Assembly (NCBI GenBank): GCA_903830985.1
Contig: CAIKVZ010000032.1
Location: 1-37,785, forward strand
DNA length: 37,785 nt
Direction: 5' to 3'
Origin: an uncultured beta proteobacterium
GTDB taxonomy: Bacteria; Pseudomonadota; Gammaproteobacteria; Burkholderiales; Burkholderiaceae_C
Each line of letters begins with the position of its first letter. Position 1 is the first letter of the stretch. A program made the position numbers and the translations under genes. The notes beneath the pieces were generated by a model that was not told where the DNA came from, made no database searches, and worked only from the letters and a program-made list of their open reading frames with translations. Of this stretch, positions 1 through 12,203 are shown piece after piece.

Positions 1-219
1 GCCCTTCTGATCCACTGAAATGATGACGTTTTCCGGCTTGGTTTCCCGCACCTCGACACGCTCTTTGGGCAAGACCACGGGAATCGAGGTCGTGACCACG
101 GGAATGGTGATCAGAAAAATGATCAACAGCACCAGCATCACGTCCACCAGGGGCGTGGTGTTGATGGCCGACATGACGGTGTCTTCACCGTCATCCGGTG
201 AGCCAACATTCATTGACAT
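1..219 (-). CDS. exbD: ExbD/TolR-family biopolymer transport protein, N-terminal part (runs off left edge)
   Basis: This is the second subunit of the inner-membrane ExbB-ExbD motor that passes proton-motive force to TonB. Only the first 73 residues are inside the window. Visible are a short acidic cytoplasmic N-terminus, then one membrane segment at about residues 21-43 with the family motif TTPLVDVMLVLLIIF. D26 is the conserved membrane aspartate needed for proton coupling in this family. The ATG at 217-219 follows AGGAACAC at a good distance; a second ATG two codons later is possible. It lies 33 bp after exbB, so the two are very probably one transcript. The fit with the two TonB-dependent receptors in this window is functional inference: the motor may serve all receptors of the cell. 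Confidence 0.93.
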   Translation of the reverse strand, partial: MSMNVGSPDDGEDTVMSAINTTPLVDVMLVLLIIFLITIPVVTTSIPVVLPKERVEVRETKPENVIISVDQKG

Positions 220-252
220 AAAGTGTTCCTGGGATGCCGCACTGCTGCGGGA

Positions 253-1119
253 TCAGGCGGCCTTGATCGAACCGAGAATGACAGCGTGCAGGTCACCGCC
301 AAAGGCGCGAACGTCGGCCATCACGTTTTTGTTGCGACCCACCAGCCAGTTGTAGGCCAGCACAGCCGGAACCGCCACGGCCAGACCAATGGCGGTCATC
401 AGCAGCGCTTCGCCCACCGGGCCGGCGACCTTGTCGATCGATGCCTGGCCGGAGATGCCGATGGCCGTCAGGGCATGCATGATGCCCCAGACCGTGCCAA
501 ACAGTCCGACGAAGGGAGAAATGGAACCGACCGTGGCCAGCACCGACAATCCGCCCTGCATGTTGCCCTGAACACGGTCGACCGAGCGCTGAATGCCCAT
601 CGTGACCCAGTCGTTCAGTGGCACGTGGCCCATCAATCCTTCATGCTTTTTGGTGGCTTCCAGGCCGGCTTCGGCGATGAAGCGGAACGGACTGTTGGTG
701 GCCAGTTTGGCGCAGCCTTGTTGAATCGTGCCTGCGGACCAGAAGTCCTTGGCCGCGGCCTTGGACTGGTTGCCGATCTTGGCCTGCTCCAGCAGCTTGA
801 CGATCAGCACGTACCAGCTGCTGATGCTCATGATGAGCAGCAATGCCAGCACGGTCTTGGTCACGACGTCAGAGTCCTTCAGCAGGGCTTCAAAGCCGTA
901 AGGGCTTGCTGCGGGCTCGGCTTTCTTGGGCGTCGCGCTCGCAAGCTCAGCAGGCGTGACTTCGGGTGGCGTTACTGTCGGTGCAGCGGCTACGCTGGCG
1001 GACGCGGCGACACTGGGCGCTTGTGCATGCGCAGAACCCACAGTGAACGCAACGGCCAGCATCGGCATCCAAACACAACTTGCGACGATTCGATCGATTT
1101 TTTTCAGCTTCATGGTCAT
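253..1119 (-). CDS. exbB: ExbB/TolQ-family proton channel protein with secreted-type leader
   Basis: Membrane channel subunit of the TonB-ExbB-ExbD energiser, MotA/TolQ/ExbB family, about 288 residues. It starts with a Sec-type signal (basic MKLKK, hydrophobic core, AHA-Q cleavage site near residue 33). An Ala/Pro-rich linker follows, then three membrane segments: TVLALLLIMSISSWYVLIV, LSVLATVGSISPFVGLFGTVWG and ALLMTAIGLAVAVPAVLAY. The last two carry the family's conserved Gly/Thr/Pro pore residues. The long periplasmic leader is normal for one ExbB subgroup of pseudomonads and Burkholderiales. I chose the ATG at 1117-1119 because it puts the signal peptide at the N-terminus. An upstream ATG (1162-1164) adds 15 polar residues, and no start has a clear ribosome-binding site. 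exbD follows after 33 bp. Confidence 0.92.
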   Translation of the reverse strand: MTMKLKKIDRIVASCVWMPMLAVAFTVGSAHAQAPSVAASASVAAAPTVTPPEVTPAELASATPKKAEPAASPYGFEALLKDSDVVTKTVLALLLIMSISSWYVLIVKLLEQAKIGNQSKAAAKDFWSAGTIQQGCAKLATNSPFRFIAEAGLEATKKHEGLMGHVPLNDWVTMGIQRSVDRVQGNMQGGLSVLATVGSISPFVGLFGTVWGIMHALTAIGISGQASIDKVAGPVGEALLMTAIGLAVAVPAVLAYNWLVGRNKNVMADVRAFGGDLHAVILGSIKAA

Positions 1120-1233
1120 TGAATTAAATGGTTTTTCAGGGGAAACGGTATCTGTCCGTGTCATTCAGTTGATCGGGCAAACTCGGGCATTTGAAGGTCT
1201 TGATTTTCACTTTTCAAAAAAATAGCTCCTGTA

Positions 1234-1262
1234 ATAAGAACTGCTCAATCAGAAGTTTTCAA
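1234..1262 (-). promoter_or_regulatory. Candidate sigma-70 promoter for exbBD
   Basis: On the minus strand, TTGAAA (1257-1262) and TCTTAT (1234-1239) are separated by 17 bp. They lie about 115 bp upstream of the chosen exbB start in an AT-rich patch. The -10 box matches the consensus in only four of six positions. No Fur-box-like sequence was seen near it. A short palindrome, TGAGA-ACGC-TCTCA, lies further upstream at 1301-1314 and could be an operator or just a chance hairpin. Confidence 0.35.
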
Positions 1263-1334
1263 CGTTTTCAGATAAGGAAGTTGCAGGTACATGCTCGTGG
1301 TGAGAACGCTCTCAGTGGATCAACGTGCGGCGCT

Positions 1335-1395
1335 ATTGGCAAAGACCGTGTTCGCAGGCCGTCGTTGGCGACGTTGTCGGCCGCGTGCATGCGGA
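1335..1395 (-). pseudogene. Relic of a galactarate/altronate dehydratase N-terminus
   Basis: Read on the minus strand, this stretch encodes [13 protein letters not shown]. The intact garD gene of this window reads [17 protein letters not shown]. Positions 1367-1391 are identical over 25 bp to 7481-7505. Weaker similarity continues to about 1337 with a 9-bp in-frame deletion (the IVA codons) followed by frame drift. No similarity continues upstream of the Met codon. The fragment therefore looks like the decayed start of a second SAF-domain dehydratase gene, or a partial duplication of garD, in the same orientation as the operon. It is too short to encode a domain. The identity is seen directly; the origin is inferred. 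Confidence 0.6.
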
Positions 1396-1424
1396 TGTAA
1401 ATGGGAACGCCTGGCATGGATTGC

Positions 1425-2843
<1,419 letters not shown>

Positions 2844-2853
2844 TTTGGTTTTC

Positions 2854-4140
2854 TCAGTCGGTTGTCGGGCCATCGATGACGATGGCGCGAAAGTCGTTCA
2901 CGTTGGTCAGCGTGGGGCCGGTGATCACCGAGTCGCCCAGCGCCTGGAAGAAGCCGTGGCCGTCGTTGTGGTCCAGACTGGCGCGCGGATGGATGCCCAG
3001 CGCCCAGGCCCGCGCCAGCGTGTCGGGCGTGAGCAAGGCGCCGGCGATTTCCTCCACGCCGTCCACACCGTCGGTGTCGCCCGCCATGGCGTGCACGCCG
3101 GGCAGTCCGTCCAGTGCCAGCCCCAAGGCGAGCAGGAACTCGACATTGCGCCCACCGCGTCCCTTGCCCCTGATCGTCACCGTGGTCTCGCCGCCCGACA
3201 GGATCACGCAAGGCGCCTTGAACGGCTGACCGTGCAGCGCCACCTGGCGGGCGATCGCTGCGTGGGCCTTGGCGATGTCGCGCGCCTCGCCTTCCATGCT
3301 GTCGCTCAGGATCCAGGGTGTGATGCCAGCATCCCGCGCCACCCGGGCTGCGGCCTCCAGCGCGATCTGCGGCGCGGTGATGATGCGGGTCTCGATGTGC
3401 GCCAGGCGCGCGTCACCGGGCTTGACCGATTCACCGCCACCGCTCTGCAACAGCGCGCGCGCCGCAGCCGGCAGCTCGATGCCGTAGCGCGCCACGATGG
3501 CCAGCGCGTCGGCGCAGGTAGTGGCGTCGGCGACGGTGGGACCGGAGGCGATGTCGGCGGGCGAGTCGCCCGGCACGTCGGAGATCAGCAGCGTGAGCAC
3601 ACGCGCCGGATGGCAGGCCGCGGCCAGGCGCCCGCCCTTGATGCCCGAGAGATGGCGGCGCAGGCAGTTCATCTCCGAGATGGTGGCGCCGCTTTTCAGC
3701 AGCGCGGAGCTCACCGCCTGCTTGTCGGCCAGCGTGAGCCCTTCGCCCGGGGCGACCAGCAGGGACGAGCCACCGCCCGAGATCAGCGCGATCACCAGGT
3801 CATCGGGCGTGAGACCGTTCACCAGCGCCAACATGCGCTGCGTGGCCTGCAGCCCGGCCTCGTCCGGCACGGGGTGCGCGGCCTGCACGATCTCGATGCG
3901 CTCACATGGCACTTCGTAGCCATAGCGCGTCACGACCAGGCCCTCCAGCGGTCCGTCCCAATGGTCTTCCAGCGCGCGCGCCATCGCCGCCGAGGCCTTG
4001 CCCGCGCCGATGACGAGGGTGCGGCCCTTGGGTTGGGGCGGCAGGTGCGGTGGCAGGCACAAGGCCGGTTGCGCCGCTGCGACGGCAGCGTCGAACAGGG
4101 CGCGCAGCAGCGGACGGCGATCGATGGGGGACTGGCTCAT
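2854..4140 (-). CDS. gckA: Glycerate 2-kinase, MOFRL family (often labelled hydroxypyruvate reductase TtuD)
   Basis: Phosphorylates D-glycerate to 2-phosphoglycerate. The 428-residue protein has the two-domain layout of this family. The N-terminal domain carries VIGAGKASAAMA (about 43-54), SGGGSSL (121-127) and the NCLRRHLSGIKGGRLA stretch. The C-terminal MOFRL domain has LSGGETTVTIRGKGRGGRN (about 314-332), GDTDGVDG (354-361) and TGPTLTNVND (407-416). Homologues are often named hydroxypyruvate reductase for historical reasons, but the fold is that of GckA-type kinases, with no Rossmann dehydrogenase motif. The ATG at 4138-4140 is preceded by AGGAACG. It sits 33 bp after garR and 10 bp before pyk, which suits conversion of the glycerate made by GarR. 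Confidence 0.93.
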   Translation of the reverse strand: MSQSPIDRRPLLRALFDAAVAAAQPALCLPPHLPPQPKGRTLVIGAGKASAAMARALEDHWDGPLEGLVVTRYGYEVPCERIEIVQAAHPVPDEAGLQATQRMLALVNGLTPDDLVIALISGGGSSLLVAPGEGLTLADKQAVSSALLKSGATISEMNCLRRHLSGIKGGRLAAACHPARVLTLLISDVPGDSPADIASGPTVADATTCADALAIVARYGIELPAAARALLQSGGGESVKPGDARLAHIETRIITAPQIALEAAARVARDAGITPWILSDSMEGEARDIAKAHAAIARQVALHGQPFKAPCVILSGGETTVTIRGKGRGGRNVEFLLALGLALDGLPGVHAMAGDTDGVDGVEEIAGALLTPDTLARAWALGIHPRASLDHNDGHGFFQALGDSVITGPTLTNVNDFRAIVIDGPTTD

Positions 4141-4173
4141 GGCGACGTTCCTAGGTAGTGCCTGCCGATTCGG

Positions 4174-5067
4174 TCACGCTTTGGCCACTTCGTGGTTCGC
4201 CATCAGCTCCAGCGCCCTGACCAGGGCCGAGTGGTCCAGCTCGCCCATGCCGTTGGCGGCACAGACCTGCATCAGCTGCGCCGCACCGGCGGTCTGCGGC
4301 AGCGCCACGCCCAGCTCGCGCGCGCCTTGCAAGGCCAGGCCCAGGTCCTTCTGGTGCAGCTTGATGCGAAAACCCGGGTTGAAAGTGCGCTTGATCATGC
4401 GTTCGCCATGCACTTCCAGGATGCGGCTGGAGGCAAAGCCGCCCATCAGCGCCTGGCGCACCTTGGCCGGGTCCGCGCCGGCCTTGCTGGCAAACAGCAG
4501 GGCCTCGCCCACGGCAGCGATGTTCAGCGCCACGATGATCTGGTTCGCCACCTTGGTGGTCTGGCCGTCGCCGTTGCCCCCGACCAGGGTGATGTTCTTG
4601 CCCATCTTCTCCAGCAGCGGACGCACCGTTTCGAACACGGCTTCGTCGCCGCCGCACATGATGGTGAGTGAGGCCGCTTTCGCGCCGACTTCGCCGCCGG
4701 ACACCGGGGCGTCGATGTAGTCAGCGCCCAGGGCGTTGATCTTGGCCGCAAAGGCCTTGGTGGCGATGGGTGAGATCGAGCTCATGTCGACCACGATCTT
4801 GCGCGCACCACCGGCCTGCAGGCCGGCTGCAATGCCGTTGGCACCGAACAGCACGGACTCCACGTCAGGGGTGTCGGGCACCATGATGAAGACGATGTCT
4901 GCCTGGCGCGTCACCTCTTCGGCGTTGGCGCAGTTCGTGGCGGTGGTGGCGGCGATGCTCTCGGGGAGTTTGCCGAAGGTGTTGACGAACAGCTCGTGCC
5001 CGTCGTTGACGAGGTGCAGCGCCATGGGTGCGCCCATGATGCCCAGGCCGATGAATCCGATTTTCAT
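4174..5067 (-). CDS. garR: 2-hydroxy-3-oxopropionate (tartronate semialdehyde) reductase
   Basis: NAD(P)H-dependent reduction of tartronate semialdehyde to D-glycerate in the cytosol. It belongs to the 3-hydroxyisobutyrate dehydrogenase family and has the usual length (297 residues). The N-terminal Rossmann motif is GFIGLGIMGAPMA (residues 4-16). The substrate motif DAPVSGGEVGA is at about 119-129, and the catalytic lysine is probably K172 in GQTTKVANQ. The all-helical C-terminal half is complete. The ATG at 5065-5067 follows AGGAT. It stands directly after garL, whose aldol cleavage yields its substrate. The glxR-type enzyme of glyoxylate metabolism is nearly indistinguishable by sequence, but the neighbours favour the galactarate role. 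Confidence 0.94.
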   Translation of the reverse strand: MKIGFIGLGIMGAPMALHLVNDGHELFVNTFGKLPESIAATTATNCANAEEVTRQADIVFIMVPDTPDVESVLFGANGIAAGLQAGGARKIVVDMSSISPIATKAFAAKINALGADYIDAPVSGGEVGAKAASLTIMCGGDEAVFETVRPLLEKMGKNITLVGGNGDGQTTKVANQIIVALNIAAVGEALLFASKAGADPAKVRQALMGGFASSRILEVHGERMIKRTFNPGFRIKLHQKDLGLALQGARELGVALPQTAGAAQLMQVCAANGMGELDHSALVRALELMANHEVAKA

Positions 5068-5124
5068 TTTTGATCCTGAAGGGTTGCGTTGGATGGTTGG
5101 AAGTGATTGGGTTTTTCGACCGCC

Positions 5125-5913
5125 TCAGTAGCCGCCCGCGGCCTTGGGCGCGTCGGCCGCGCGCATCTTTGCGACCACGGCCTGGGCACCGGCGGCCATG
5201 AGGCGCGCATCCGAGCTGATGGTGACGAACTGGAAGCCCTTTTGGATGCGTTTGAGCGCGGCCTCGGGGCTGCCGTTGTGGATGCCGGCGACCACGCCAT
5301 GCGCCTTGGCGCGCGCCAGGATGTGGTCCACGGCCTCGGCCGCTTTCGGGTCCAGATCGTCGAAGGTGGGCGTGCAGCCCAGCGCCAGCGACAGGTCGGA
5401 GGGGCCGATGTAGATCGCGTCCAGCCCCGGCGTGGCGAGGATGTCGTCCAGGTTCTCCAGCGCGCGCGCGGTCTCGATCATGGCGAAGGTCACGATGGTG
5501 TCGTTGGCGTGCTGCGGGTAGTCGGCGCCGCTGTACAGCAGGGCGCGCACCGGGCCGAAGCTGCGCGTGCCGCGCGGCGCATAGTGGGTCCAGGCGACGA
5601 GCTTTTCGGCGTCTTCGCGCGTGTTCACCATCGGGCAGATCACGCCGTAGGCACCGGCGTCCAGCGCCTTCATCAGGATGCCGGGCTCGAGCCAGGGAAC
5701 GCGCACCACAGGCACGGTGGCCGTGGTGGAGATGGCCTGCAGCATGGGGATCATGGCCTGGTAGTCGACCATGCCGTGCTGCAGGTCGATGGTCAGCGAG
5801 TCCCATCCCTGGTGCGCCATGGTCTCGGCGGAGAAGCTGTTGGGAATGGCCAGCCAGCCGTTGACGACGGCGCCGCCGGATCTCCAGATGCTGCGCAAAC
5901 GGTTTTCTCTCAT
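5125..5913 (-). CDS. garL: 5-keto-4-deoxy-D-glucarate aldolase (HpcH/HpaI family)
   Basis: Class II, metal-dependent aldolase that splits 5-keto-4-deoxy-D-glucarate into pyruvate and tartronate semialdehyde. The 262-residue protein is a single TIM-barrel domain. Family catalytic residues are in place: H46 in DLQHGMVD, R71 in VVRVPW, and the metal ligands E147 (AMIETARALEN) and D173 (IGPSDLSLALG). Length and spacing match GarL. 2,4-Dihydroxyhept-2-ene-dioate aldolase (HpaI) is the close alternative, but the direct neighbours are garD and garR. The ATG at 5911-5913 is preceded by AAAGAG. It lies 67 bp after garD and 57 bp before garR. Confidence 0.92.
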   Translation of the reverse strand: MRENRLRSIWRSGGAVVNGWLAIPNSFSAETMAHQGWDSLTIDLQHGMVDYQAMIPMLQAISTTATVPVVRVPWLEPGILMKALDAGAYGVICPMVNTREDAEKLVAWTHYAPRGTRSFGPVRALLYSGADYPQHANDTIVTFAMIETARALENLDDILATPGLDAIYIGPSDLSLALGCTPTFDDLDPKAAEAVDHILARAKAHGVVAGIHNGSPEAALKRIQKGFQFVTISSDARLMAAGAQAVVAKMRAADAPKAAGGY

Positions 5914-5980
5914 GGGACTCTTTCAGTGTGGGAAAAATAAGGGGAACGACAGACGCTGTCGTCGTTGCCATCTCGCAGGA

Positions 5981-7555
5981 TCAGGTCACTGGCGCGGGGT
6001 TGAACAGCACCAGCGCGTTGTGCAGCTTCCAGTGCTCGGCCCAGGTCTTCTTGCGCCCACTGGCAACGTCCAGCATGAGGTGGAACAGTTCCCAACCCAC
6101 CTGCTCGATGCTGGCATCTCCGTCGGCGATGCGGCCGGCGTTCACGTCCATCAGGTCGTGCCAGCGCCGCGCCAGGTCGCTGCGCGTCGCCACCTTGATG
6201 ACCGGCACCTCGGCCAGCCCGTAGGGCGTGCCGCGCCCCGTGGTGAAGACGTGCAGGTTCATGCCAGCGGCGAGTTGCAGCGTGCCGCAGATGAAATCGC
6301 TGGCCGGCGTGGCGGCAAAGATCAGGCCTTTTTGTTTGAGCTTTTCGCCCGGCGATAGCACGCCGCTGATGGCCGCGCTGCCCGACTTGACGATGGAGCC
6401 CATGGCCTTTTCCACGATGTTGGACAGGCCGCCCTTTTTGTTGCCCGGCGTGGTGTTGGCGCTGCGGTCGACCATGCCCTTTTGCAGGTAGGCGTCGTAC
6501 CAGGCCATCTCGCGGATCATGGCCTGCGCCACGTCGGGCGTGCTGGCGCGCGCCGTCAGCAGGGCGATGCCGTCGCGCACCTCGGTCACCTCGGAGAACA
6601 TCACGGCCGCGCCGGCACGCACCAGCAAGTCGGTGCAAAAACCCACGGCCGGGTTCGCCGTGACGCCGGAGAAGGCGTCGCTGCCGCCGCACTGCACGCC
6701 CACCACCAGTTCGCTCGCCGGCACGGTTTCGCGGCGCCGCGCGTTCAGCCGCTCCAGGTGCACCACAGCACTGGCCAGGATGGAATCCACCATGGACATG
6801 AAGCCCACGTGCTGTTCGGCCTGCAGACAGACCACGTCGAGCGCGGCGTCGCGCTGGTCGGAAATCGGGATCGAGCCCGGTGGCAGCAGACGCTCGGCCT
6901 GCAGCTTCTCGCAGCCCAGGCTCACCACCATGACCTCCCCGCCGAAGTTGGGATTGAGCGAGATGTTGCGCAACGTGCGGATCGGGATGATGGCGTCGGG
7001 CGCGTCGATGGCGACGCCGCAGCAGTAGCTGTGCTCCAGGCCCACGACGTCGTCCACGTGGGGGTAGCGCGCCAGCAGTTCGGCCTTGATGCGCTGCACC
7101 GCGAACTCGACCACGCCGGCCACGCACTGCACGGTGGTGGTGATGGCCAGGATGTTGCGCGTGCCGACCGAGCCGTCGGCATTGCGGTAGCCCTCGAAGC
7201 TGTAGCCCTCCAGCGGCGCCAGGTCCGGGGCCTGCAGCGTCGCCAGCGGCAACTGCTCCAGCGTGCGCGCATCCGGCATCTGCAACAGCTTCTCGTTGAC
7301 CCAGCTGCCGCGGGCGATGTCCCTGAGCGCATAGCCTATGGGCACGTTGTAGCGCAGCACGGCCGTGCCTTGCGGCAGGTCGACCAGCGCCACCTTATGG
7401 CCTTGTGGCACCCGCTCGATCAGCGTCAGGCCGTCGGGGAAAACCGTGCCGGCAGGCAGGCCGCCGTCGTTGGCCACGATGGCGACGTTGTCGGCCGCGT
7501 GCATGGCAATCGTCAGCGGTGCCTCGGACTTTATGGGTATTGGATTTGTAGTCAC
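5981..7555 (-). CDS. garD: Galactarate dehydratase
   Basis: Iron-dependent dehydration of galactarate (mucate) to 5-keto-4-deoxy-D-glucarate. At 524 residues it matches the length of the E. coli enzyme. From memory it is similar to that enzyme along its whole length, including [72 protein letters not shown] and the C-terminal FNPAPVT. The N-terminal SAF domain (about 15-85) precedes the larger catalytic domain of the UxaA/GarD family. The start is a GTG at 7553-7555 with a poor ribosome-binding site. The next Met (residue 18) would remove the part corresponding to the E. coli N-terminus. It is 21 bp after dctM. Altronate dehydratase UxaA is the related alternative but is shorter and lacks these GarD-specific stretches. 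Its 5' end is partly repeated at 1367-1391. Confidence 0.95.
   Translation of the reverse strand: MTTNPIPIKSEAPLTIAMHAADNVAIVANDGGLPAGTVFPDGLTLIERVPQGHKVALVDLPQGTAVLRYNVPIGYALRDIARGSWVNEKLLQMPDARTLEQLPLATLQAPDLAPLEGYSFEGYRNADGSVGTRNILAITTTVQCVAGVVEFAVQRIKAELLARYPHVDDVVGLEHSYCCGVAIDAPDAIIPIRTLRNISLNPNFGGEVMVVSLGCEKLQAERLLPPGSIPISDQRDAALDVVCLQAEQHVGFMSMVDSILASAVVHLERLNARRRETVPASELVVGVQCGGSDAFSGVTANPAVGFCTDLLVRAGAAVMFSEVTEVRDGIALLTARASTPDVAQAMIREMAWYDAYLQKGMVDRSANTTPGNKKGGLSNIVEKAMGSIVKSGSAAISGVLSPGEKLKQKGLIFAATPASDFICGTLQLAAGMNLHVFTTGRGTPYGLAEVPVIKVATRSDLARRWHDLMDVNAGRIADGDASIEQVGWELFHLMLDVASGRKKTWAEHWKLHNALVLFNPAPVT
7481..7505 (-). repeat. 25-bp exact repeat shared with 1367-1391
   Basis: This stretch inside the 5' part of garD (codons for MHAADNVA) is identical to 1367-1391 in the pyk-exbB gap, in the same orientation. 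It is the intact copy from which, or in parallel with which, the relic at 1335-1395 derives. Confidence 0.85.
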
Positions 7556-7576
7556 TTGATTCTGATATTTTTGATT

Positions 7577-8929
7577 TCAGAACACGGCGTGGCCCGTGAT
7601 GAGCGACGGCAGCCAGGTCGAAAACAGCGTGACGTAGGTGACCAGATTGATGGCAGTGAAGATCGCCAGGTAATAAGGCCAGGCGGTCTTGGTGGCCTCG
7701 CCGATGGAGATCTCGCCAATGGCGCAGCCCACGAACTGCACCGTGCCGACAGGGGGGTGCACCAAGCCGAGCGCGCAGTTGAGCAGCAGCATCATGCCGA
7801 ACTGCACAGGGCCCACGCCCATCTGAATGGCCAGCGGCAGGAACAGCGGCGTGGTGATCAGGATGTGCGCTGCCATGTCCAAAAAGATGCCCAGGAAGAT
7901 CTGGATGATGTTGATGTACAGCAGCATAAGCCATGGCGTCTGCGTGGCGTGCAGCAACGCGGCCTCGATCGCGTCGGGGATCTCCAGATAGGCCATTTGC
8001 CAGCGCAGCATGTTGGACACACCGATCAGCAGCAGGATCACGCCGGTCGTTTTCGACGCCTTGGCCAGCGACTTCTTCAGCTTGGGCAAGTCCATTGACC
8101 GGTAGGCCAGCGTCGTCAGGCACAGCGAATACGCCACCGCGATCGCCGCTGCCTCGGTGGCCGTGGTGATGCCGCCCATGACGCAGCCCAGGATCACACC
8201 GATCACCATCAGGCCAGGAAGTGCTGCTACGAAGGTCTGCAGCACCGCGGCCCAGCCGGGAAAGCGCTCGACCATCGAACTGCCATCGGCGCGCTTGGGA
8301 AAACCGTAGTACGAAGCCTGCCAGTAGGCGGCGATCAGCATGCACAGCATGATCCAGAACACCGGCACCAGACCGGCAAACATCAGGTCGCCAATCGACA
8401 CGCCGCGGATCGCATGGCCGTCGATCACGCCGGTGGCGGCTTGCGCGGCGAAGGCGTAGATGATCATGTTGTGCGAGGTCGGCATCAGCGCGCCGGTCAG
8501 CGAAGCGTGTGTCGTCACGTTGACCGCATAGGCGGCGCTGTAGCCTTCGCGCTTCATGATGGGAATCATGACGCCACCCATGGCCGAAGTGTCGGCCACA
8601 GGGGAGCCCGATACGCCGCCAAAGAGCGTGCTGGCCACCACGTTGGCCAACCCCAGGCCGCCCTTCCAGTGGCCCACCAGGCTGCGCGCGAAGCTCATGA
8701 TCTTGTCGGCGATGCCGCCGTGCAGCATCAGCTCACCGGAGAAGATGAAGAACGGAATCGCCAGGAACGAGAACACGTTCATGCCCGAAACCATCATCTG
8801 TATGGCCGTGGCCAGGGGCAGGCCCTCGACGGCAAAGGTGGCCAGGCAGGCCAGACCGATGGAAAAGGCCACCGGTACGCCGAGCACCAGAAAGAGCACG
8901 AAGCTCAGGCAGAGTACGGTCAGTTCCAT
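7577..8929 (-). CDS. dctM: TRAP transporter large permease (DctM type)
   Basis: Ion-gradient-driven membrane permease of a TRAP transporter, 450 residues, with about a dozen hydrophobic segments. Family hallmarks are AIPFFIFSGELM near the first third, STLFGGVSGSPVADTSAMGG, MPTSHNMIIYA and the C-terminal HPPVGTVQF. It would move the sugar acid captured by the DctP protein across the inner membrane. Its start (ATG 8927-8929) overlaps the end of dctQ by 10 bp, so translation is likely coupled. Placement between the binding protein gene and garD makes galacturonate, or another uronic or aldaric acid, the likely substrate. The exact substrate is inference. Confidence 0.94.
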   Translation of the reverse strand: MELTVLCLSFVLFLVLGVPVAFSIGLACLATFAVEGLPLATAIQMMVSGMNVFSFLAIPFFIFSGELMLHGGIADKIMSFARSLVGHWKGGLGLANVVASTLFGGVSGSPVADTSAMGGVMIPIMKREGYSAAYAVNVTTHASLTGALMPTSHNMIIYAFAAQAATGVIDGHAIRGVSIGDLMFAGLVPVFWIMLCMLIAAYWQASYYGFPKRADGSSMVERFPGWAAVLQTFVAALPGLMVIGVILGCVMGGITTATEAAAIAVAYSLCLTTLAYRSMDLPKLKKSLAKASKTTGVILLLIGVSNMLRWQMAYLEIPDAIEAALLHATQTPWLMLLYINIIQIFLGIFLDMAAHILITTPLFLPLAIQMGVGPVQFGMMLLLNCALGLVHPPVGTVQFVGCAIGEISIGEATKTAWPYYLAIFTAINLVTYVTLFSTWLPSLITGHAVF

Positions 8930-9414
8930 TTGGATTCCAGTTTAGGGCGGATGAATTGCACCAGCAGGTGCTCGATCGAGAAGAGGATGATCAGCAAACT
9001 GGCCACGACCGGCGGCAGGTAACGAAATGCCTCGGAGATGCCCAGCGTGGGAATCGTGTCGTGATGCGTGGACACGCCCATCTGGACGCTGCCCAGCAGC
9101 AGCAGCGCGGCGAAGATCAGGACCAGCAGTTCGCACACTGCGGCGAACCAGAAGCGACCGCGCGGGGGCAGCAGTTTGGCCACCGAATCCAGACCAATGT
9201 GCCCTGAGCCGTGGACGCCCGCAGCGGCACCGAACATGGCCACCGAGATCACCAGCAGCAACGCCACCTGTTCGATGAAGGGCGGCTCGTTGTTCAGCGC
9301 ATAGCGCATCACGACGCCGCAGATGACCACCAGGCCCAGACTGGCCAGGCAGGCCCCGGCGGCCACCAGTATCCAGCGCGACAAACGCGCGCTGACGGAG
9401 ATCAGCGTGTCCAT
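8920..9414 (-). CDS. dctQ: TRAP transporter small permease (DctQ type)
   Basis: Small membrane subunit that pairs with DctM. At 164 residues with four predicted membrane helices (about 15-37, 46-68, 88-108, 130-152) it has the classic DctQ length. Recognisable features are the VVMRYALNNEPPFIEQVA stretch between helices 1 and 2 and the Gly/His-rich GVHGSGHIGLDSV loop. The ATG at 9412-9414 lies 9 bp after the dctP stop, and the 3' end overlaps dctM by 10 bp. This is the standard P-Q-M gene order. Confidence 0.93.
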   Translation of the reverse strand: MDTLISVSARLSRWILVAAGACLASLGLVVICGVVMRYALNNEPPFIEQVALLLVISVAMFGAAAGVHGSGHIGLDSVAKLLPPRGRFWFAAVCELLVLIFAALLLLGSVQMGVSTHHDTIPTLGISEAFRYLPPVVASLLIILFSIEHLLVQFIRPKLESKWN

Positions 9415-9423
9415 GGCCTGCGC

Positions 9424-11305
<1,882 letters not shown>

Positions 11306-11309
<4 letters not shown>

Positions 11310-12112
11310 TCGAAAGGGCCGGTGCGCACGAAGGCGCCGCCCTGAAACTGCACGGCCGGATCACTCAGGTCCGGCGCTGCGGTGCGCGCGAAGACGGCCT
11401 CGCGAAAAGTGTCGGAACTGTCCTTGGCGACATAGCCGACATGCCTGGCCTGGGCGTTGTCCCACCAGGTGGCTGAGTTGTCCGACATCCCGAAAATGAT
11501 GGTGTGCCCCAGCACCGGGGTGCTCAGGCAGGCGCTGATGAGCCGGTGCAGGTCGTCAAAGCTCAGCCAGGTGGCCAGCATGCGGCGGTCGCGCGGCTCG
11601 GCAAAGGACGAGCCGATGCGCACGCAGGCCGTCTCGATGCCATAACGGTCGAAGTAAAAACGTGACAGATCTTCGCCAAACGCCTTGCTCACGCCGTACA
11701 GGCCGTCGGGACGAGCCGGCCGGTCGGTGGTGATGGTTTCGCATTGGCGGTAAAAGCCGGTGACATGGTTGGAGCTGGCGAACACCACGCGCTTCACGCC
11801 GTTCTTGCGCGCTGCCTCGTAGAGGTTGAAGACGCCCAGGATATTGGCCTGCAGGATGGGCGCAAAGGCGCCTTCCACCGAGACACCGCCCATGTGCACG
11901 ATGGCGTCCACGCCCTGCACCATGGCATTGACCGCGTCGGCATCCGCCAGGTCGGCGATCACGCACTCTTCGTGTGCTGCGGCCTGGCCGGGATCGACGC
12001 GATCCGACAGGCGAAGGATTTCGCAGTTGGCCTTGAGCCGCGTTCGCAGGGCCTGGCCCAAGCCGCCGGCGGCGCCGGTCAGCAGCAATCTCTGGTGCGT
12101 TTTGACATTCAT
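11306..12112 (-). CDS. udh: Uronate dehydrogenase (NAD-dependent)
   Basis: Short-chain-dehydrogenase/epimerase-fold enzyme that oxidises D-galacturonate or D-glucuronate to the aldarolactone with NAD+. About 268 residues, matching characterised Udh enzymes. The nucleotide-binding motif is LLLTGAAGGLG (9-19) and the catalytic pair is YGVSK (Y139, K143). The conserved FASSNHVTGFY (111-121) and RIGSSFAEPRDRRML stretches are typical of Udh. The ATG at 12110-12112 is preceded by AGGAAAG. A longer frame upstream runs into the promoter region and has no family similarity. It is the first gene of the operon. The strong promoter and palindrome at 12204-12249 lie 92 bp ahead. Confidence 0.93.
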
Positions 12113-12203
12113 TTCAGATTCTTTCCTGGACATTGGCATGCCCACTGGACTTATCGGCCAGGGCGTTTTACATTCGCAGTCGCCGCAACAGTCAAGTCGT
12201 AGG

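Larger units (their letters stand above)
1120..1424. other. Intergenic stretch between pyk and exbB
   Basis: About 305 bp without an intact gene. It holds the candidate exbBD promoter, the palindrome at 1301-1314, and a degraded garD-like fragment at about 1335-1395. No convincing hairpin with a T-run is visible after the pyk stop codon, so termination of the galacturonate operon is not explained by the sequence seen here. Confidence 0.6.

Noticed and set aside
1120-1300. Fur box before exbBD
   Set aside because: I looked for an inverted GATAAT-type iron box near the candidate promoter and found no convincing match, so iron control is not claimed.
6482-8098. 538-codon plus-strand open frame across garD and dctM
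   Set aside because: It crosses the gap between two real genes on the other strand and has a His/Gln/Arg-rich shadow composition.
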